The notes below the pieces were generated by a model. That model was not told the origin of the DNA. It searched no databases and saw only the letters and a list, made by a program, of their open reading frames with translations. Both the position numbers and the translations under genes were made by a program. DNA of 42,970 nt from a virus: positions 1 through 42,970 of IMG/VR virus record IMGVR_UViG_3300005534_000005; one strand, written 5' to 3'. Of this stretch, positions 1-8,731 are shown in pieces (position 1 is the first letter of the stretch; every line of letters begins with the position of its first letter).

Positions 1-70
1 CATGGAGAGGGCGGCAACATGCAGAACATTAAACGTCCCGATGATGAATAGAAAGGAACAAACATGCCCA
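1..70. repeat. Terminal direct repeat, left copy
   Basis: These 70 bases are identical to bases 42901-42970. They hold the last codons and stop of the polymerase N-terminal gene (stop at 49-51), a ribosome-binding site (GAAAGGAAC) and the start of the gene at 64. Because the repeat falls inside ordinary coding sequence and joins the two ends without a break, the simplest reading is a circular or circularly permuted genome cut arbitrarily by assembly. A true short terminal repeat is not excluded. Confidence 0.9.
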
Positions 71-399
71 GCGTAAGCCCTGAGAATATCTTGAAAGTCC
101 TCAACGACTCCTTCACTCCCGTCCGCACCATCGAGGGAGACTTGATCGGCGTCATTCCGAAGATACCCGATCACGACACTTCTCCCTACGTGACGGGATC
201 GACCGGCATGAACTTCGAGCTACGGATACAGGCGCAAGTCTGTGTCTGTGTCGATCCCGCACGGCAACCAGTCGATACCCTACCGGGCTTCGTCGCCATC
301 GACACGTTCCACACGCCGACGAAGGGTAGGAAGAAGCTTCTCCCCGATGCGCCTCCCCCCGACCTGGGGAAAGACCCCGACCTTGGCCGCGAGGTATAA
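64..399 (+). CDS. Hypothetical protein, first gene between the polymerase halves
   Basis: 111 residues, not recognised. It starts 12 bases after the stop of the polymerase N-terminal gene, with an AAAGGAA ribosome-binding site at good spacing. The sequence is mixed hydrophilic with a beta-rich centre (ELRIQAQVCVCVD) and a proline-rich, charged C-terminus (PDAPPPDLGKDPDLG). There is no signal peptide or membrane segment. It is the first of three genes lying between the two halves of a family A DNA polymerase, so a replication-associated role is likely by context only. Confidence 0.8.
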   Translation: MPSVSPENILKVLNDSFTPVRTIEGDLIGVIPKIPDHDTSPYVTGSTGMNFELRIQAQVCVCVDPARQPVDTLPGFVAIDTFHTPTKGRKKLLPDAPPPDLGKDPDLGREV

Positions 400-402
400 G
401 CG

Positions 403-594
403 ATGTCCCGCTTCGATCTAGTTGACATCGCTTGTACACTCCTTCGTGAGACTGAGAAAGCCTATCATTTAGACTGCGGTAATGCCGCCCCAGTATGGCT
501 TCCAAAGTCACAGTGCGAAGTGGACGTGGACAAGCTAGGCAACGGTACTGTGACCCTCCCTGAGTGGCTCGCCATCGAGAAGGAACTAATCTAA
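403..594 (+). CDS. Small phage protein of the replication module
   Basis: 63 residues, start 3 bases after the previous stop. The pattern of a central KAYHLDCG, then VWLPKSQCEVD, then a C-terminal TLPEWLAIEKELI resembles small uncharacterised phage proteins found near polymerase or exonuclease genes. That comparison is from memory and no function is known to me. The next gene follows 1 base after its stop, so the two are probably translationally coupled. Confidence 0.8.
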   Translation: MSRFDLVDIACTLLRETEKAYHLDCGNAAPVWLPKSQCEVDVDKLGNGTVTLPEWLAIEKELI

Positions 595-595
595 C

Positions 596-1198
596 ATGCT
601 CCTATTCTTCGACACGGAGACGAGCGGGATGGTCGATTGGAACCTACCCGTCGATCACCCCACTCAACCTCACATCGTCCAACTCGCCGGTATCCTATGC
701 GACGACGACGACGCTTGCTCCATCATCAAGCAGTTCCAAACCATCATCAAACCGGATGGGTGGGAAATCCAAGAGGAAGCCGCGCGCATCCACGGTATTT
801 CCCGCGACTACGCGTGGAAGTTTGGAGAGAAGATCGACGACGCCTTCAAGGCGTTCAATAAACTCATCGCGCAAGCCGATGGGAGCGGTGACGGCCGCCT
901 AATCGGCCACAACGTCACCTTCGACATTCGGATGATGCTGCGGGAGTACTCCACTCTCCCTGTCCACGATCATATTCCCATCAACAATCTTCTCCCGTTC
1001 TGTACGATGAAGTCAATGACCAACGTTTGCCGCATCCCCCATCCTACTAGGCGAAGCGGCTACAAGTGGCCGAAGTTGATGGAAGCGTACTACTACTGCT
1101 TCAACGCCGAGTTCCCCAACGTCCACACTGCGTTGGGTGACACTCTGGCCTGCCGTGACATCTTCGTACACGGAAGGCGGCAAGGATGGTGGCGCTGA
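596..1198 (+). CDS. DnaQ-like DEDDh 3'-5' exonuclease
   Basis: 200 residues. The DEDDh exonuclease signature is complete: FDTETSG at the N-terminus (D6, E8), GHNVTFDIRM (D110) and HTALGDTLA (H177, D182). Family knowledge: such enzymes remove nucleotides from DNA 3' ends, as proofreading subunits or repair nucleases, using two metal ions held by the acidic residues. The gene lies between the two parts of the split DNA polymerase, and its end overlaps the start of the polymerase C-terminal gene by 13 bases. The polymerase N-terminal protein has its own DEDDy exonuclease domain, so this is a second, separate exonuclease. Whether it works with the split polymerase is inference. Confidence 0.9.
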   Translation: MLLFFDTETSGMVDWNLPVDHPTQPHIVQLAGILCDDDDACSIIKQFQTIIKPDGWEIQEEAARIHGISRDYAWKFGEKIDDAFKAFNKLIAQADGSGDGRLIGHNVTFDIRMMLREYSTLPVHDHIPINNLLPFCTMKSMTNVCRIPHPTRRSGYKWPKLMEAYYYCFNAEFPNVHTALGDTLACRDIFVHGRRQGWWR

Positions 1199-2094
1199 TG
1201 ACGATGATCGTCGGGGACGACCTCTCTCTCCATCTACCTAACGTCCGCTCCCTGTTCATCCCTGGACGGGGCCGCACCTACGTAGAAGCCGACCTAGCAC
1301 GCGCTGATGCGTGCGTAGCAGCATGGGATGCAGATGCCAAAGAACTCAAACAACAAGTCCTCGACGGAGTTGACCTCCACTCCGACAACGCACAGCTTCT
1401 GTACGGCACTCGTTGGACCGGCCGGAAGTTCGAGACGGTGCGTGAGATCGCGCCCCGTACCATGCACTCCAACGGAATGTCCTATCGCGACAATGCTAAG
1501 CGATGGGTCCATGCAACGAATTTCCACGGTGGCGCTGATACGGTGGCGTCCGTCATCGTAGTCGATAAGGAGCATGTGAAGGCGTGCCAACAGTGGTGGA
1601 CTGAGGCGCGGCATCCTGAGATCGGCCGCTGGCACCGTCGCATACAAGCGGCGCTCAACAGCCGCAAGATGCCAGTTATCCACAACGCGTTCGGGTTCCA
1701 CCGCATGTATGTGGGCGGCTCACCCTACGGCCGCAGTGACGGCAATCTACTCGGTCAAGCACTTGGATGGATATGTCAATCCACCGTCGCCATAGTCATC
1801 AATCGCGGGATTGAGAGGATCGATTGTAACCTCGACTTGATCGGCCGGCCTCGTTGTGGTGACTGCCTCGTGTGTCACGGTAGAGAGTGGGAGCTTCGCC
1901 TACAAGTCCATGACAGCATCCTAACAACCATCCCCACTCCATGCGTAGAACCCGTTCGTATGAAGGAGCTTATCTCCGCTCTAACTATCCGTGTCCCTTA
2001 CGACGATCCCCTTTACATTCCAGTCGAGATCAAGTACTCTCATGACAATTGGGGAAACATGAAGAAGTGGACTGATGACTCGGCGGCATTATGA
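1186..2094 (+). CDS. polA: Family A DNA polymerase, C-terminal part (fingers and palm)
   Basis: 302 residues holding the catalytic core missing from the protein at 41206-42951. Motif A is VEADLARAD (catalytic D36; Asp where E. coli Pol I has Glu710). Motif B starts RDNAK (R101, K105), with His109 and Phe113 where Pol I has Phe762 and Tyr766. Motif C is QVHDS (H242, D243). It opens with NVRSLFIPGRG, matching the segment just before motif A in Pol I, so no conserved block is lost between halves. A four-cysteine stretch (C214, C224, C227, C230) lies just before motif C. ATG 1186 is chosen because GGAAGG lies 8 bases upstream; ATG 1198 and 1204 are alternatives. The C-terminus ends YSHDNWG like other Pol A proteins. 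Confidence 0.93.
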   Translation: MVALMTMIVGDDLSLHLPNVRSLFIPGRGRTYVEADLARADACVAAWDADAKELKQQVLDGVDLHSDNAQLLYGTRWTGRKFETVREIAPRTMHSNGMSYRDNAKRWVHATNFHGGADTVASVIVVDKEHVKACQQWWTEARHPEIGRWHRRIQAALNSRKMPVIHNAFGFHRMYVGGSPYGRSDGNLLGQALGWICQSTVAIVINRGIERIDCNLDLIGRPRCGDCLVCHGREWELRLQVHDSILTTIPTPCVEPVRMKELISALTIRVPYDDPLYIPVEIKYSHDNWGNMKKWTDDSAAL

Positions 2095-3478
2095 AGACTT
2101 CCTCGCATCCTACGTCGAAATAATCTCTCCGAAGGGAGAAGCCCCCGCCCGCTTCCACTTCTGGACTGCTGTACATACTATCGCTGGAGCACTCCGCCGC
2201 CGAGTGTACTTCGATGCGGGTACGTTCAAGTGGTATCCGAACTTCTACATTATCCTCGTGGGGCCGCCCGGCATCGTGAAGAAATCGACAGTCATCAACA
2301 TCGGCGCGCGGCTCCTTCGCGAAGTCCCCAACGTCATCGTCGGCGCTGACTGTACGACGTGGCAACAATTCGTCCAAGAGGTCGCAGAGGCGAAGGACTT
2401 CTTCGCTGAGGGCGATCCACAGAGCCTCGATGAAGAAGCCCTCCTCAACCGCACTCACACCGTCACAAGCGCCCTCTCACTCGAAATCAGCGAACTCGGT
2501 ACGTTCCTAAACACCGATGATCGCGATATGATTAACATCCTCACCGAGCTGTGGGACTGTAAGCTAGATCAGAAGTTCGTCAAAGCGACGAAGACACAAG
2601 GCTCGGACGAGATCATGAACCCCTTCGTCAACATCATTGCCGGGACGACGCCAGCATGGATGAACGATAACTTCCGAGGCCGCATCGGTGGCTGGGGGCT
2701 GTCAAGTCGTTGCATCTTCCTTCACGCCTCGCGGCCGGATCGCCGCATCGCCCTCCCTCATCTCGAATGGAAGGGAGAGCATGACGCTATAATGGCGAAG
2801 TTCCGCGAAGACCTTATCGACATCGCGAAGCTGCAAGGTGGCTGCATACTAACGCCAGAAGCACAAGAGTTCTTCACCGCATGGTACATCGCGCACGGCG
2901 AGCGGCATGAGCGGCTAGAGAGCCACCCGCATCGCGATCCGTGGCTCTCGTACTACATGGCTCGCAAACATGACAACGTGATGAAGCTCGCAATCGTGCT
3001 CACGGCGGCCCGCCGCGACACCCTCATCATCACCCTGCAAGACGCTCAGGATGCAGTCGCTCGTTGTGATGAGATCGAAGAAGAACTCTCCCATGTCTTC
3101 CAAACGAAGGAAGCTGTAGATCGTGATGCGAAGGTCCGTACAGACGTATGGAACGGCATCTGTCGCGGCCTACGTAAGTCGCCTAGTGGCGAGCTACTCG
3201 ACTACAAGCTGCATGGCTATTGCTCGCAGTTCATGTCGGGTGGCAAGGCGAAGGAACTCATCACACAACTGATAGAGAGCCGCTACCTCTATAGACGTGG
3301 CGAGAATGGCAACGTATTCTACGGCCTCGGCGATGCGGCTGTCGTCGATGAGAGTAAGATGGGAGAGATACCTACTGTAACCCTGTCAGGGACATTGCGG
3401 CGTTCCCAATCGCCTGCCCGACCGGAGCAAGTGGCGCCGTTGCCGGTGCCGCGCGACGACCTAGAACGGCAGCGCTGA
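2075..3478 (+). CDS. DUF3987-type P-loop ATPase, putative replication helicase/primase-like protein
   Basis: 467 residues, starting inside the end of the polymerase C-terminal gene (20-base overlap). After an N-terminal HFWTAVHTIAGAL helix comes a Walker A loop, GPPGIVKKST (about residues 63-72), then an acidic LEISELG segment and an NIIAGTTPAW segment where a sensor residue is expected. This layout matches DUF3987-type ATPases of phages and plasmids, some of which sit at the helicase position of replication modules. No separate DnaB or primase gene is seen in the window, so this is the best helicase candidate, by inference. Its last 107 bases overlap the 3' end of the opposing late gene at 3372-6008. 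Confidence 0.75.
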   Translation: MTRRHYEDFLASYVEIISPKGEAPARFHFWTAVHTIAGALRRRVYFDAGTFKWYPNFYIILVGPPGIVKKSTVINIGARLLREVPNVIVGADCTTWQQFVQEVAEAKDFFAEGDPQSLDEEALLNRTHTVTSALSLEISELGTFLNTDDRDMINILTELWDCKLDQKFVKATKTQGSDEIMNPFVNIIAGTTPAWMNDNFRGRIGGWGLSSRCIFLHASRPDRRIALPHLEWKGEHDAIMAKFREDLIDIAKLQGGCILTPEAQEFFTAWYIAHGERHERLESHPHRDPWLSYYMARKHDNVMKLAIVLTAARRDTLIITLQDAQDAVARCDEIEEELSHVFQTKEAVDRDAKVRTDVWNGICRGLRKSPSGELLDYKLHGYCSQFMSGGKAKELITQLIESRYLYRRGENGNVFYGLGDAAVVDESKMGEIPTVTLSGTLRRSQSPARPEQVAPLPVPRDDLERQR

Positions 3479-6008
3479 CAACGACACGGCGCTCCAATTC
3501 CTTCATCGCGGCTTCCATCTGCTTACTGTCCGGCTGCAACTTCCCGATCTGCCGGATGAGTGGTAACGTCCCTGGAACCTCTTGCAACTTCGTGATGACG
3601 TTGAATAGTAGATGTCCCGCGTAGGGGGCGGCGATCATACCCAGGCCGCCGAAGATATGGCGCGGCTCGCCGGTCATCACGCCTTCGGCCACTTTGATCG
3701 CCCCGAAGGCTTGCAGCCACGAGTGATGCGTGAGTATGTCGAACAGACGCGAACGCTTAGACGGCTCCACTGCAAGCCTATTAGCGATCTTCGCTATGCC
3801 CTGCACTCTCTCCAACAACTCCTGTCCACCGACCTCTCTAATCGCGTCCGTATGATCTTTGATGTACGCGCTGAACTTCTCATAGGGGTTCTTGCCGCGC
3901 TCTATCTCGTTCAACATCTTATACGCGAATGCCTTGAGCATGTCTTCCTTGGCGGCCGGCCCCACCATCTGCATGAACGAACGCAGCGCATCCATGTCAT
4001 GCCCTTCCATCAGCGTCGTCGCTTGATCGAAGAACTTCGCGGGCGTGACGCCGCTGAACGGCACGTTAGGATCGCCCCTAATCTGCGACGGGTTCATTCC
4101 ATGAAACTGTCGCTGGATAGGCGCGATGTTTCTCGCATTGAAGGTCGCGGCCTCCCGCGAGCGTTTGATGAACCTCTCCACGCTCATCCCGGCTTCGGCC
4201 GCAGCCTCCTTCGCAGCACTCTCCAAGTTCCCACGCATCTCTAGGAGTTGATGGCGTGTAGCTGGATCGCGCGTGCGCGACTTCTCTCTATTAATCGCCT
4301 GTACCGCGCTGCTGTACTGTGCAGGTGTAATGGCCGGCGGCTCGAACTCACCAGGATGTATGGGTGCGGGCGGTATGCGGCCACTTGCTATATCATTCCG
4401 TAACTGTGCTGCTCGCAGTTCGGCCGGCAAGCTCTCCATGCCCTTCGTATACGTCTTTTCCCACTCCTTGTAATCCTTCTCATGCTGCTTGATCGCGGCT
4501 TGATGTTGCTTCTCCATCGCACGAGCGGCCGGGCCGCCAAGCTCCTCATCGACACGCGCCGCTACACTTCGCGTTGCCGGTGTCGGCGCTACGCCCGCTA
4601 CACGAGTACCATCCATCGCGTCCTTCACAGGCGTACCCATCGCCTCCCGGGGAAATCCATCACCAATCTCCCGGCCGGCCGCGTTCCTCAACGTGTACTT
4701 TGCGTCCTTCTCTTGCCACAACTTATCGTAATGTTCGAGGAAACGCTGTTTGATCTGTGAGGCAGAGGGGGAGATCGTGCCTACTGCGTCCTTCACGGTG
4801 CCGATGAAGTCGCGGTAGGCGTTGTTGTCGGCGATGCGGGAAGCGCCGATCCCCACGGCGCGCGTGATTTGGCCGACTGTGCCGCCGAAGGCCGCCCCCA
4901 CGATGCCTTCTAGCAGCCTGGACGCCTCCTCAGGCTTGGGGTTGTAGGAGGTCGCCCCTGCGGCCCCACCAGCCAACGCCGCCCGCGCGGTAAGCCCTAG
5001 GCGCGCGCTCACGGCCGGCATGATTGAGGCAATCGCCTGCGGCGCTTTGATCGCCCCGAGAAGCTCGCCGCCGGCCATGATCCCCAACGCCGTCCCGACC
5101 GTCTTCCCAGCGAACGCAATATACGGATGCTTCTTCGGCGCATCGAATTGATCCTCGAACGAGTTCACCATGTTAGTGAACTTCTGCGCGGTCTGCGGCG
5201 ATACTTGTTCGAGTGTGGCTTGTATCGGTCCGGTGACAAGCTCTTGCATTCCTTGCCGCACTCCATGCGCGAGCGCGCTAATGCGCTCATCGGGAGGATC
5301 GTTGGGAGCGTGTCCCATCGAGATCGCTTCAACGTCTGCGAGATCGTCTTGCGGCCCACCCCGTCCTCGTTCCGATGCATCTTCACCGCTCGCGGTTGGC
5401 GGCTTTAGGAACTTATCAATATCATCGGTCTGTCCGACGCGCTTAGCCTCTACGATACTCGTGGGCGACGTGTCTCCTAGACCTGCATGTGCAAGGACGG
5501 CCGGGACGTAGTTCTTTGTCTCTGCTGGTAGCGCGTACTTCCCGTCTTCCGGCCGCCCTTCGGCGATCCACTTGTCAACGCGTCCGGGTCCCGCGTTGTA
5601 CGCGGCCAACGTATCATCCCAATTCCCGTACTTATCGAACAACTGTCCGAGATACATCTTGCCGCCGGCCCGGTTCTGCGCTTCGTCGGTAGGATCAACG
5701 CCAAGCTGCTTCGCAGTGTCAGGCGTAAGCTGCGACACACCCATCGCACCCTTTGGGCTAGTGATGATACGTCCCTTATCATCCGTCTGTCGGTTCCCGC
5801 TCTCCTGCTGCCACATCGCCCCGGCGATCATGTCGAGGGCGGCGCGGCCACGGTTAGGGACGTTCAGATGCAGCGCGCCGCCATACTGTCCTTCAGGCGG
5901 TAACGGTGCGCCTCCGCTCTGCGGCTGGGGCGCGGACTGCGGTATAGGCGCGACAGCTCCGGGCGTCCGCGCTGCAACTTGATCGAGCGCCGCGTCTAGC
6001 GCGCTCAC
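3372..6008 (-). CDS. Ejection (internal virion) protein with N-terminal lytic transglycosylase domain
   Basis: 878 residues, GTG start overlapping the upstream stop (GTGA). Residues about 50-175 form an SLT-type transglycosylase: catalytic Glu in QQESG (E69), KGAMGVSQLTPDTA (86-99) and AAYNAGPGRV (135-144). The family cleaves peptidoglycan. In short-tailed phages such domains sit on proteins ejected with the DNA that open the cell wall. The middle (about 290-400) is rich in Ala and Gly with hydrophobic stretches that could cross a membrane, and later parts are charged and helical (KQHEKDYKEWEKTY). Last gene of the late operon; its 3' end overlaps the convergent ATPase gene by 107 bases. Confidence 0.85.
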   Translation of the reverse strand: MSALDAALDQVAARTPGAVAPIPQSAPQPQSGGAPLPPEGQYGGALHLNVPNRGRAALDMIAGAMWQQESGNRQTDDKGRIITSPKGAMGVSQLTPDTAKQLGVDPTDEAQNRAGGKMYLGQLFDKYGNWDDTLAAYNAGPGRVDKWIAEGRPEDGKYALPAETKNYVPAVLAHAGLGDTSPTSIVEAKRVGQTDDIDKFLKPPTASGEDASERGRGGPQDDLADVEAISMGHAPNDPPDERISALAHGVRQGMQELVTGPIQATLEQVSPQTAQKFTNMVNSFEDQFDAPKKHPYIAFAGKTVGTALGIMAGGELLGAIKAPQAIASIMPAVSARLGLTARAALAGGAAGATSYNPKPEEASRLLEGIVGAAFGGTVGQITRAVGIGASRIADNNAYRDFIGTVKDAVGTISPSASQIKQRFLEHYDKLWQEKDAKYTLRNAAGREIGDGFPREAMGTPVKDAMDGTRVAGVAPTPATRSVAARVDEELGGPAARAMEKQHQAAIKQHEKDYKEWEKTYTKGMESLPAELRAAQLRNDIASGRIPPAPIHPGEFEPPAITPAQYSSAVQAINREKSRTRDPATRHQLLEMRGNLESAAKEAAAEAGMSVERFIKRSREAATFNARNIAPIQRQFHGMNPSQIRGDPNVPFSGVTPAKFFDQATTLMEGHDMDALRSFMQMVGPAAKEDMLKAFAYKMLNEIERGKNPYEKFSAYIKDHTDAIREVGGQELLERVQGIAKIANRLAVEPSKRSRLFDILTHHSWLQAFGAIKVAEGVMTGEPRHIFGGLGMIAAPYAGHLLFNVITKLQEVPGTLPLIRQIGKLQPDSKQMEAAMKELERRVVVSAAVLGRRAAPATAPLAPVGQAIGNAAMSLTGLQ

Positions 6009-7507
6009 TGCTTCACTCCCATCGCCGCTAGTACATCGGTAGGATCAAGGTTCCTCTGTTTCGCCTTGAGGATGATGTCTGCTCCAAGATACGAAGCACC
6101 GTCACTCGCCTTGTACTTCTTGTCACCGACGACTAGCGATTTGAAGCTCTTAGGATCGACCTGATTGCCATTAAACATGACGACGCTCTTTTGCTCGTCC
6201 GGTTTATCCGCGGGACCGACGACGTAGGATTGCAAGGAGCCGGTGAGCTTCTTCACTCCCTCCCATTTCTCCTTCGCTTGTTGGAGGGACTTCTGGTCCG
6301 GCCGATCTGCGATACGAGCGTTCAAGTTCGCGAGCATCCTATCCGCGACTTGATCCGCGCTAATGAGTGCATGTAACGGTGTCTCCGTGATACCGGGCGT
6401 CACATCCTTAGCGAGCCGCACTCGCCCTTGTGCGAAGAACCCTCCACCGCTAGTCGCGGCCGATGCGGTCTGCTGTATTGAAGCATTCCACATATCGAGA
6501 ACTTCGGGATCACCAGTCGGCACCCCCCAGCTTTCTAGGCTGGCCTTGAGGTTCGCACCTTGCAATAAACCGACCTTCTGTGGGTTCTTAGCGAACGCGT
6601 CCATGAACCGCTGTGCGCTCTCCGCATGGGTGGCAGCTTCGGCCGCGTACTTCGTCTCTGCTTCATTTGGAACATCTGCACGCATCTTTGCGGCGCTCTC
6701 CGCGCGCTGCCGCGCCGTGATGTCCTTCATCACCGCTTCACCGGCCTTGCCGGGATCGCCCGTCGAATAGAGGACGTTCCCATACATAGCTTTGTACGTC
6801 GCTGCTTGCTTCGGATCGTTGATCCCAACGGCGTGGAGCATCGTGTCGAGGCTAGTAGGGGACGCCTCACCCTGCGTCAATATCTCATTCATTCGACGCA
6901 TACGATCTGCGGTCATAGCGGCTACCTGCGACTCACTCCCAGCCTTTTCGGCCACCGCGCCAGCTTCTTGCACCCCACTCGTACCGATAATTTGGTTCTT
7001 GATCTGAAGCTGTTTCGCATCCTCCGGGGTCAATATCTGTGAACGCGCGGTAGCTTGCTGTGTACCTGCTGTAGTCGCCGCAATCTGCCCCGCTTCTAGT
7101 GGAGCTAGCATCTTAGACTTCTCTGTTGCTTGCTGTGTAGCAGCGGTAGCTGCCTCTGTGCCAGCGAGTGTGGCGGCGGCCTGCGGCCCCGCGTAAGGAG
7201 TTTTCGCTTCAAGTTGTGCCTTCTGTGCGGCTGTCAACCCCACTTGTGCCAGCGTATCCTTCAACTTCGCCTGCACAAGTTGGTTCTGTGTGAAGGTCTT
7301 GAAGAACTCTGTACCCGGCACGCCGAACTGCTTCGCGACCTCGCCGAACTTATCATTATCGGCGATGGACGGGTCGGACATGATCTTCTGCACGCCTTCG
7401 GCAGTCTGCTTCAACTGCACGTTCTGGATGGCGCTACCAGCGGCCGCCCCTAATCCCTGCCCGATCAGTGCGGAGCGTTTATCTTCCGGTAGATATATGA
7501 CGGGCAT
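6005..7507 (-). CDS. Internal virion (ejection) protein candidate
   Basis: 500 residues, TAATG junction with the gene upstream and GTGA junction with the transglycosylase gene downstream. It is rich in Ala, Gln, Lys and Thr and predicted largely helical. Residues about 115-165 hold two imperfect copies of a repeat: TQQATEKSKMLAPLEA and TQQATARSQILTPEDA. No enzymatic motif is seen. Its place between an S74-tailed protein and the transglycosylase, its length and its composition fit the second of three podoviral ejection proteins. The assignment is by context and composition. Confidence 0.7.
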   Translation of the reverse strand: MPVIYLPEDKRSALIGQGLGAAAGSAIQNVQLKQTAEGVQKIMSDPSIADNDKFGEVAKQFGVPGTEFFKTFTQNQLVQAKLKDTLAQVGLTAAQKAQLEAKTPYAGPQAAATLAGTEAATAATQQATEKSKMLAPLEAGQIAATTAGTQQATARSQILTPEDAKQLQIKNQIIGTSGVQEAGAVAEKAGSESQVAAMTADRMRRMNEILTQGEASPTSLDTMLHAVGINDPKQAATYKAMYGNVLYSTGDPGKAGEAVMKDITARQRAESAAKMRADVPNEAETKYAAEAATHAESAQRFMDAFAKNPQKVGLLQGANLKASLESWGVPTGDPEVLDMWNASIQQTASAATSGGGFFAQGRVRLAKDVTPGITETPLHALISADQVADRMLANLNARIADRPDQKSLQQAKEKWEGVKKLTGSLQSYVVGPADKPDEQKSVVMFNGNQVDPKSFKSLVVGDKKYKASDGASYLGADIILKAKQRNLDPTDVLAAMGVKQ

Positions 7508-8727
7508 TACGCGGCCTCTAGTAGATCAGCGATCACCGCTCCATAATCGACGGTCTTAACGCCACTTCGTAGTGTGCCCACGGCATGTGGCAACTTCTTC
7601 TCGACATCTTGTGCAACGAAGCCGACATGCGTCTCCGGCCGCCCCTTATACCGAAAACGATAGATACCCACACCGCTATCGAGTGAGCCGACCTTCTTCA
7701 CGTCATCCTTCACACGTTCGTCTGAGAGGAACGATAGAAGAGAGGAGCCAGCGCTTGCAAGTGAGGGGCCGAGAGCTTGTCCGAGACCCTGGTTCGATGC
7801 GAGATTGCCGAGCAGTGAAGGAATAAGGCCAGTCTGCCCAGGATTGACGATGCTGTTCGTCTGTTGCGTGGGGATGCCAGTGGCATTAATCGCCAATCCC
7901 ATCCGTTGCAACGTCTGCTGTATCTGACTGTAGAAGTCGTTGACCTGTCCCGCGACTTGCGTCTGCTGTTGCTGTTGAGGCACCGCACCGGCCGCCAACG
8001 TACCACCGAGCAAACTCTCCGTAGTAGATGCTTCCGCCCCTGGAATGGCGGAGGTCGCGGGAGCTAGGCCAAGTGCTTGCAGGATCGCACTCTGCCCAAA
8101 CTCGTTCGCACCGATGTTTAGGCCGCCCGCAGTCAGGGCGTCGGCCGCCGTGGTGGTGGCTGCCGACAGGTTCGCTCCCTGGTTTGCACTGGCCGCGCTG
8201 AACCCAAGTTGCCCGGCCTCCGTCGCGATGTTGCTTTCGAGGTCGCTGCCGGCCTGCCTACGTGCCTCCATCGCGTCCGAGGAGAACCCGCCGCCAGCGC
8301 TCGCACCGTACTTCCCTGTAATCGCCGGCAAGATGCGGTCGTTGAACGCCTTAGTCAACGGATCGACGACGCTCTGCTGAATGACTTGAGAGGGATCGAT
8401 CTGCTGCGCTTGCACCGTCGGCGCACTGACTTGGCCCGGCCCGCCGTAGTTCAATCCCTTCGACAGTGCTTGGAACGCCTGCGTGGGATCAAGCTGCGGC
8501 ATGTTCGGGATGACGTTGGAGGCGAAATGCTCTAAGCCGGCGAGGGACATATTCTGCAAGCCGCTTAGCGGCGCTGAGAACGTCCCTTGATACGGCTGCA
8601 CCCCAGGAGCGGGAGCGCCGCTCTGCATGAAGCCGGCAAGAGCGTTAAGTATGTTCTCTTGTGTGGGATTGATCGTCGGCGAAGTTGTCGTCTTGACAGA
8701 CGGAGCCGAACCAAAGAGGAAGCTCAT
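7507..8727 (-). CDS. Virion protein with C-terminal S74 intramolecular chaperone domain
   Basis: 406 residues. The first 330 are Ala/Gln/Gly/Ser-rich and helical (runs such as QQQQQTQVAGQ), typical of a small ejection protein. The last 72 residues form a peptidase S74 domain: LSDERVKDDVKKVG (Ser335-Asp336, the expected self-cleavage dyad), then YRFRYKG, HVGFVAQDVEKKLPHAV and TVDYGAVIADLLEA. Family knowledge: S74 domains help trimeric fibres fold and then cut themselves off just before the serine. Here it is fused to a protein that looks internal, not a fibre. ATG with GAAGGAA upstream, 4 bases after the acetyltransferase stop. Confidence 0.8.
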   Translation of the reverse strand: MSFLFGSAPSVKTTTSPTINPTQENILNALAGFMQSGAPAPGVQPYQGTFSAPLSGLQNMSLAGLEHFASNVIPNMPQLDPTQAFQALSKGLNYGGPGQVSAPTVQAQQIDPSQVIQQSVVDPLTKAFNDRILPAITGKYGASAGGGFSSDAMEARRQAGSDLESNIATEAGQLGFSAASANQGANLSAATTTAADALTAGGLNIGANEFGQSAILQALGLAPATSAIPGAEASTTESLLGGTLAAGAVPQQQQQTQVAGQVNDFYSQIQQTLQRMGLAINATGIPTQQTNSIVNPGQTGLIPSLLGNLASNQGLGQALGPSLASAGSSLLSFLSDERVKDDVKKVGSLDSGVGIYRFRYKGRPETHVGFVAQDVEKKLPHAVGTLRSGVKTVDYGAVIADLLEAA

Positions 8728-8731
8728 AACG

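Noticed and set aside
64-1185. Group I intron or intein splitting the polymerase
   Set aside because: The three genes have their own start and stop signals with tight spacing, no homing endonuclease motif is present, and the N-terminal part ends with a charged tail and not an intein-like splice site.
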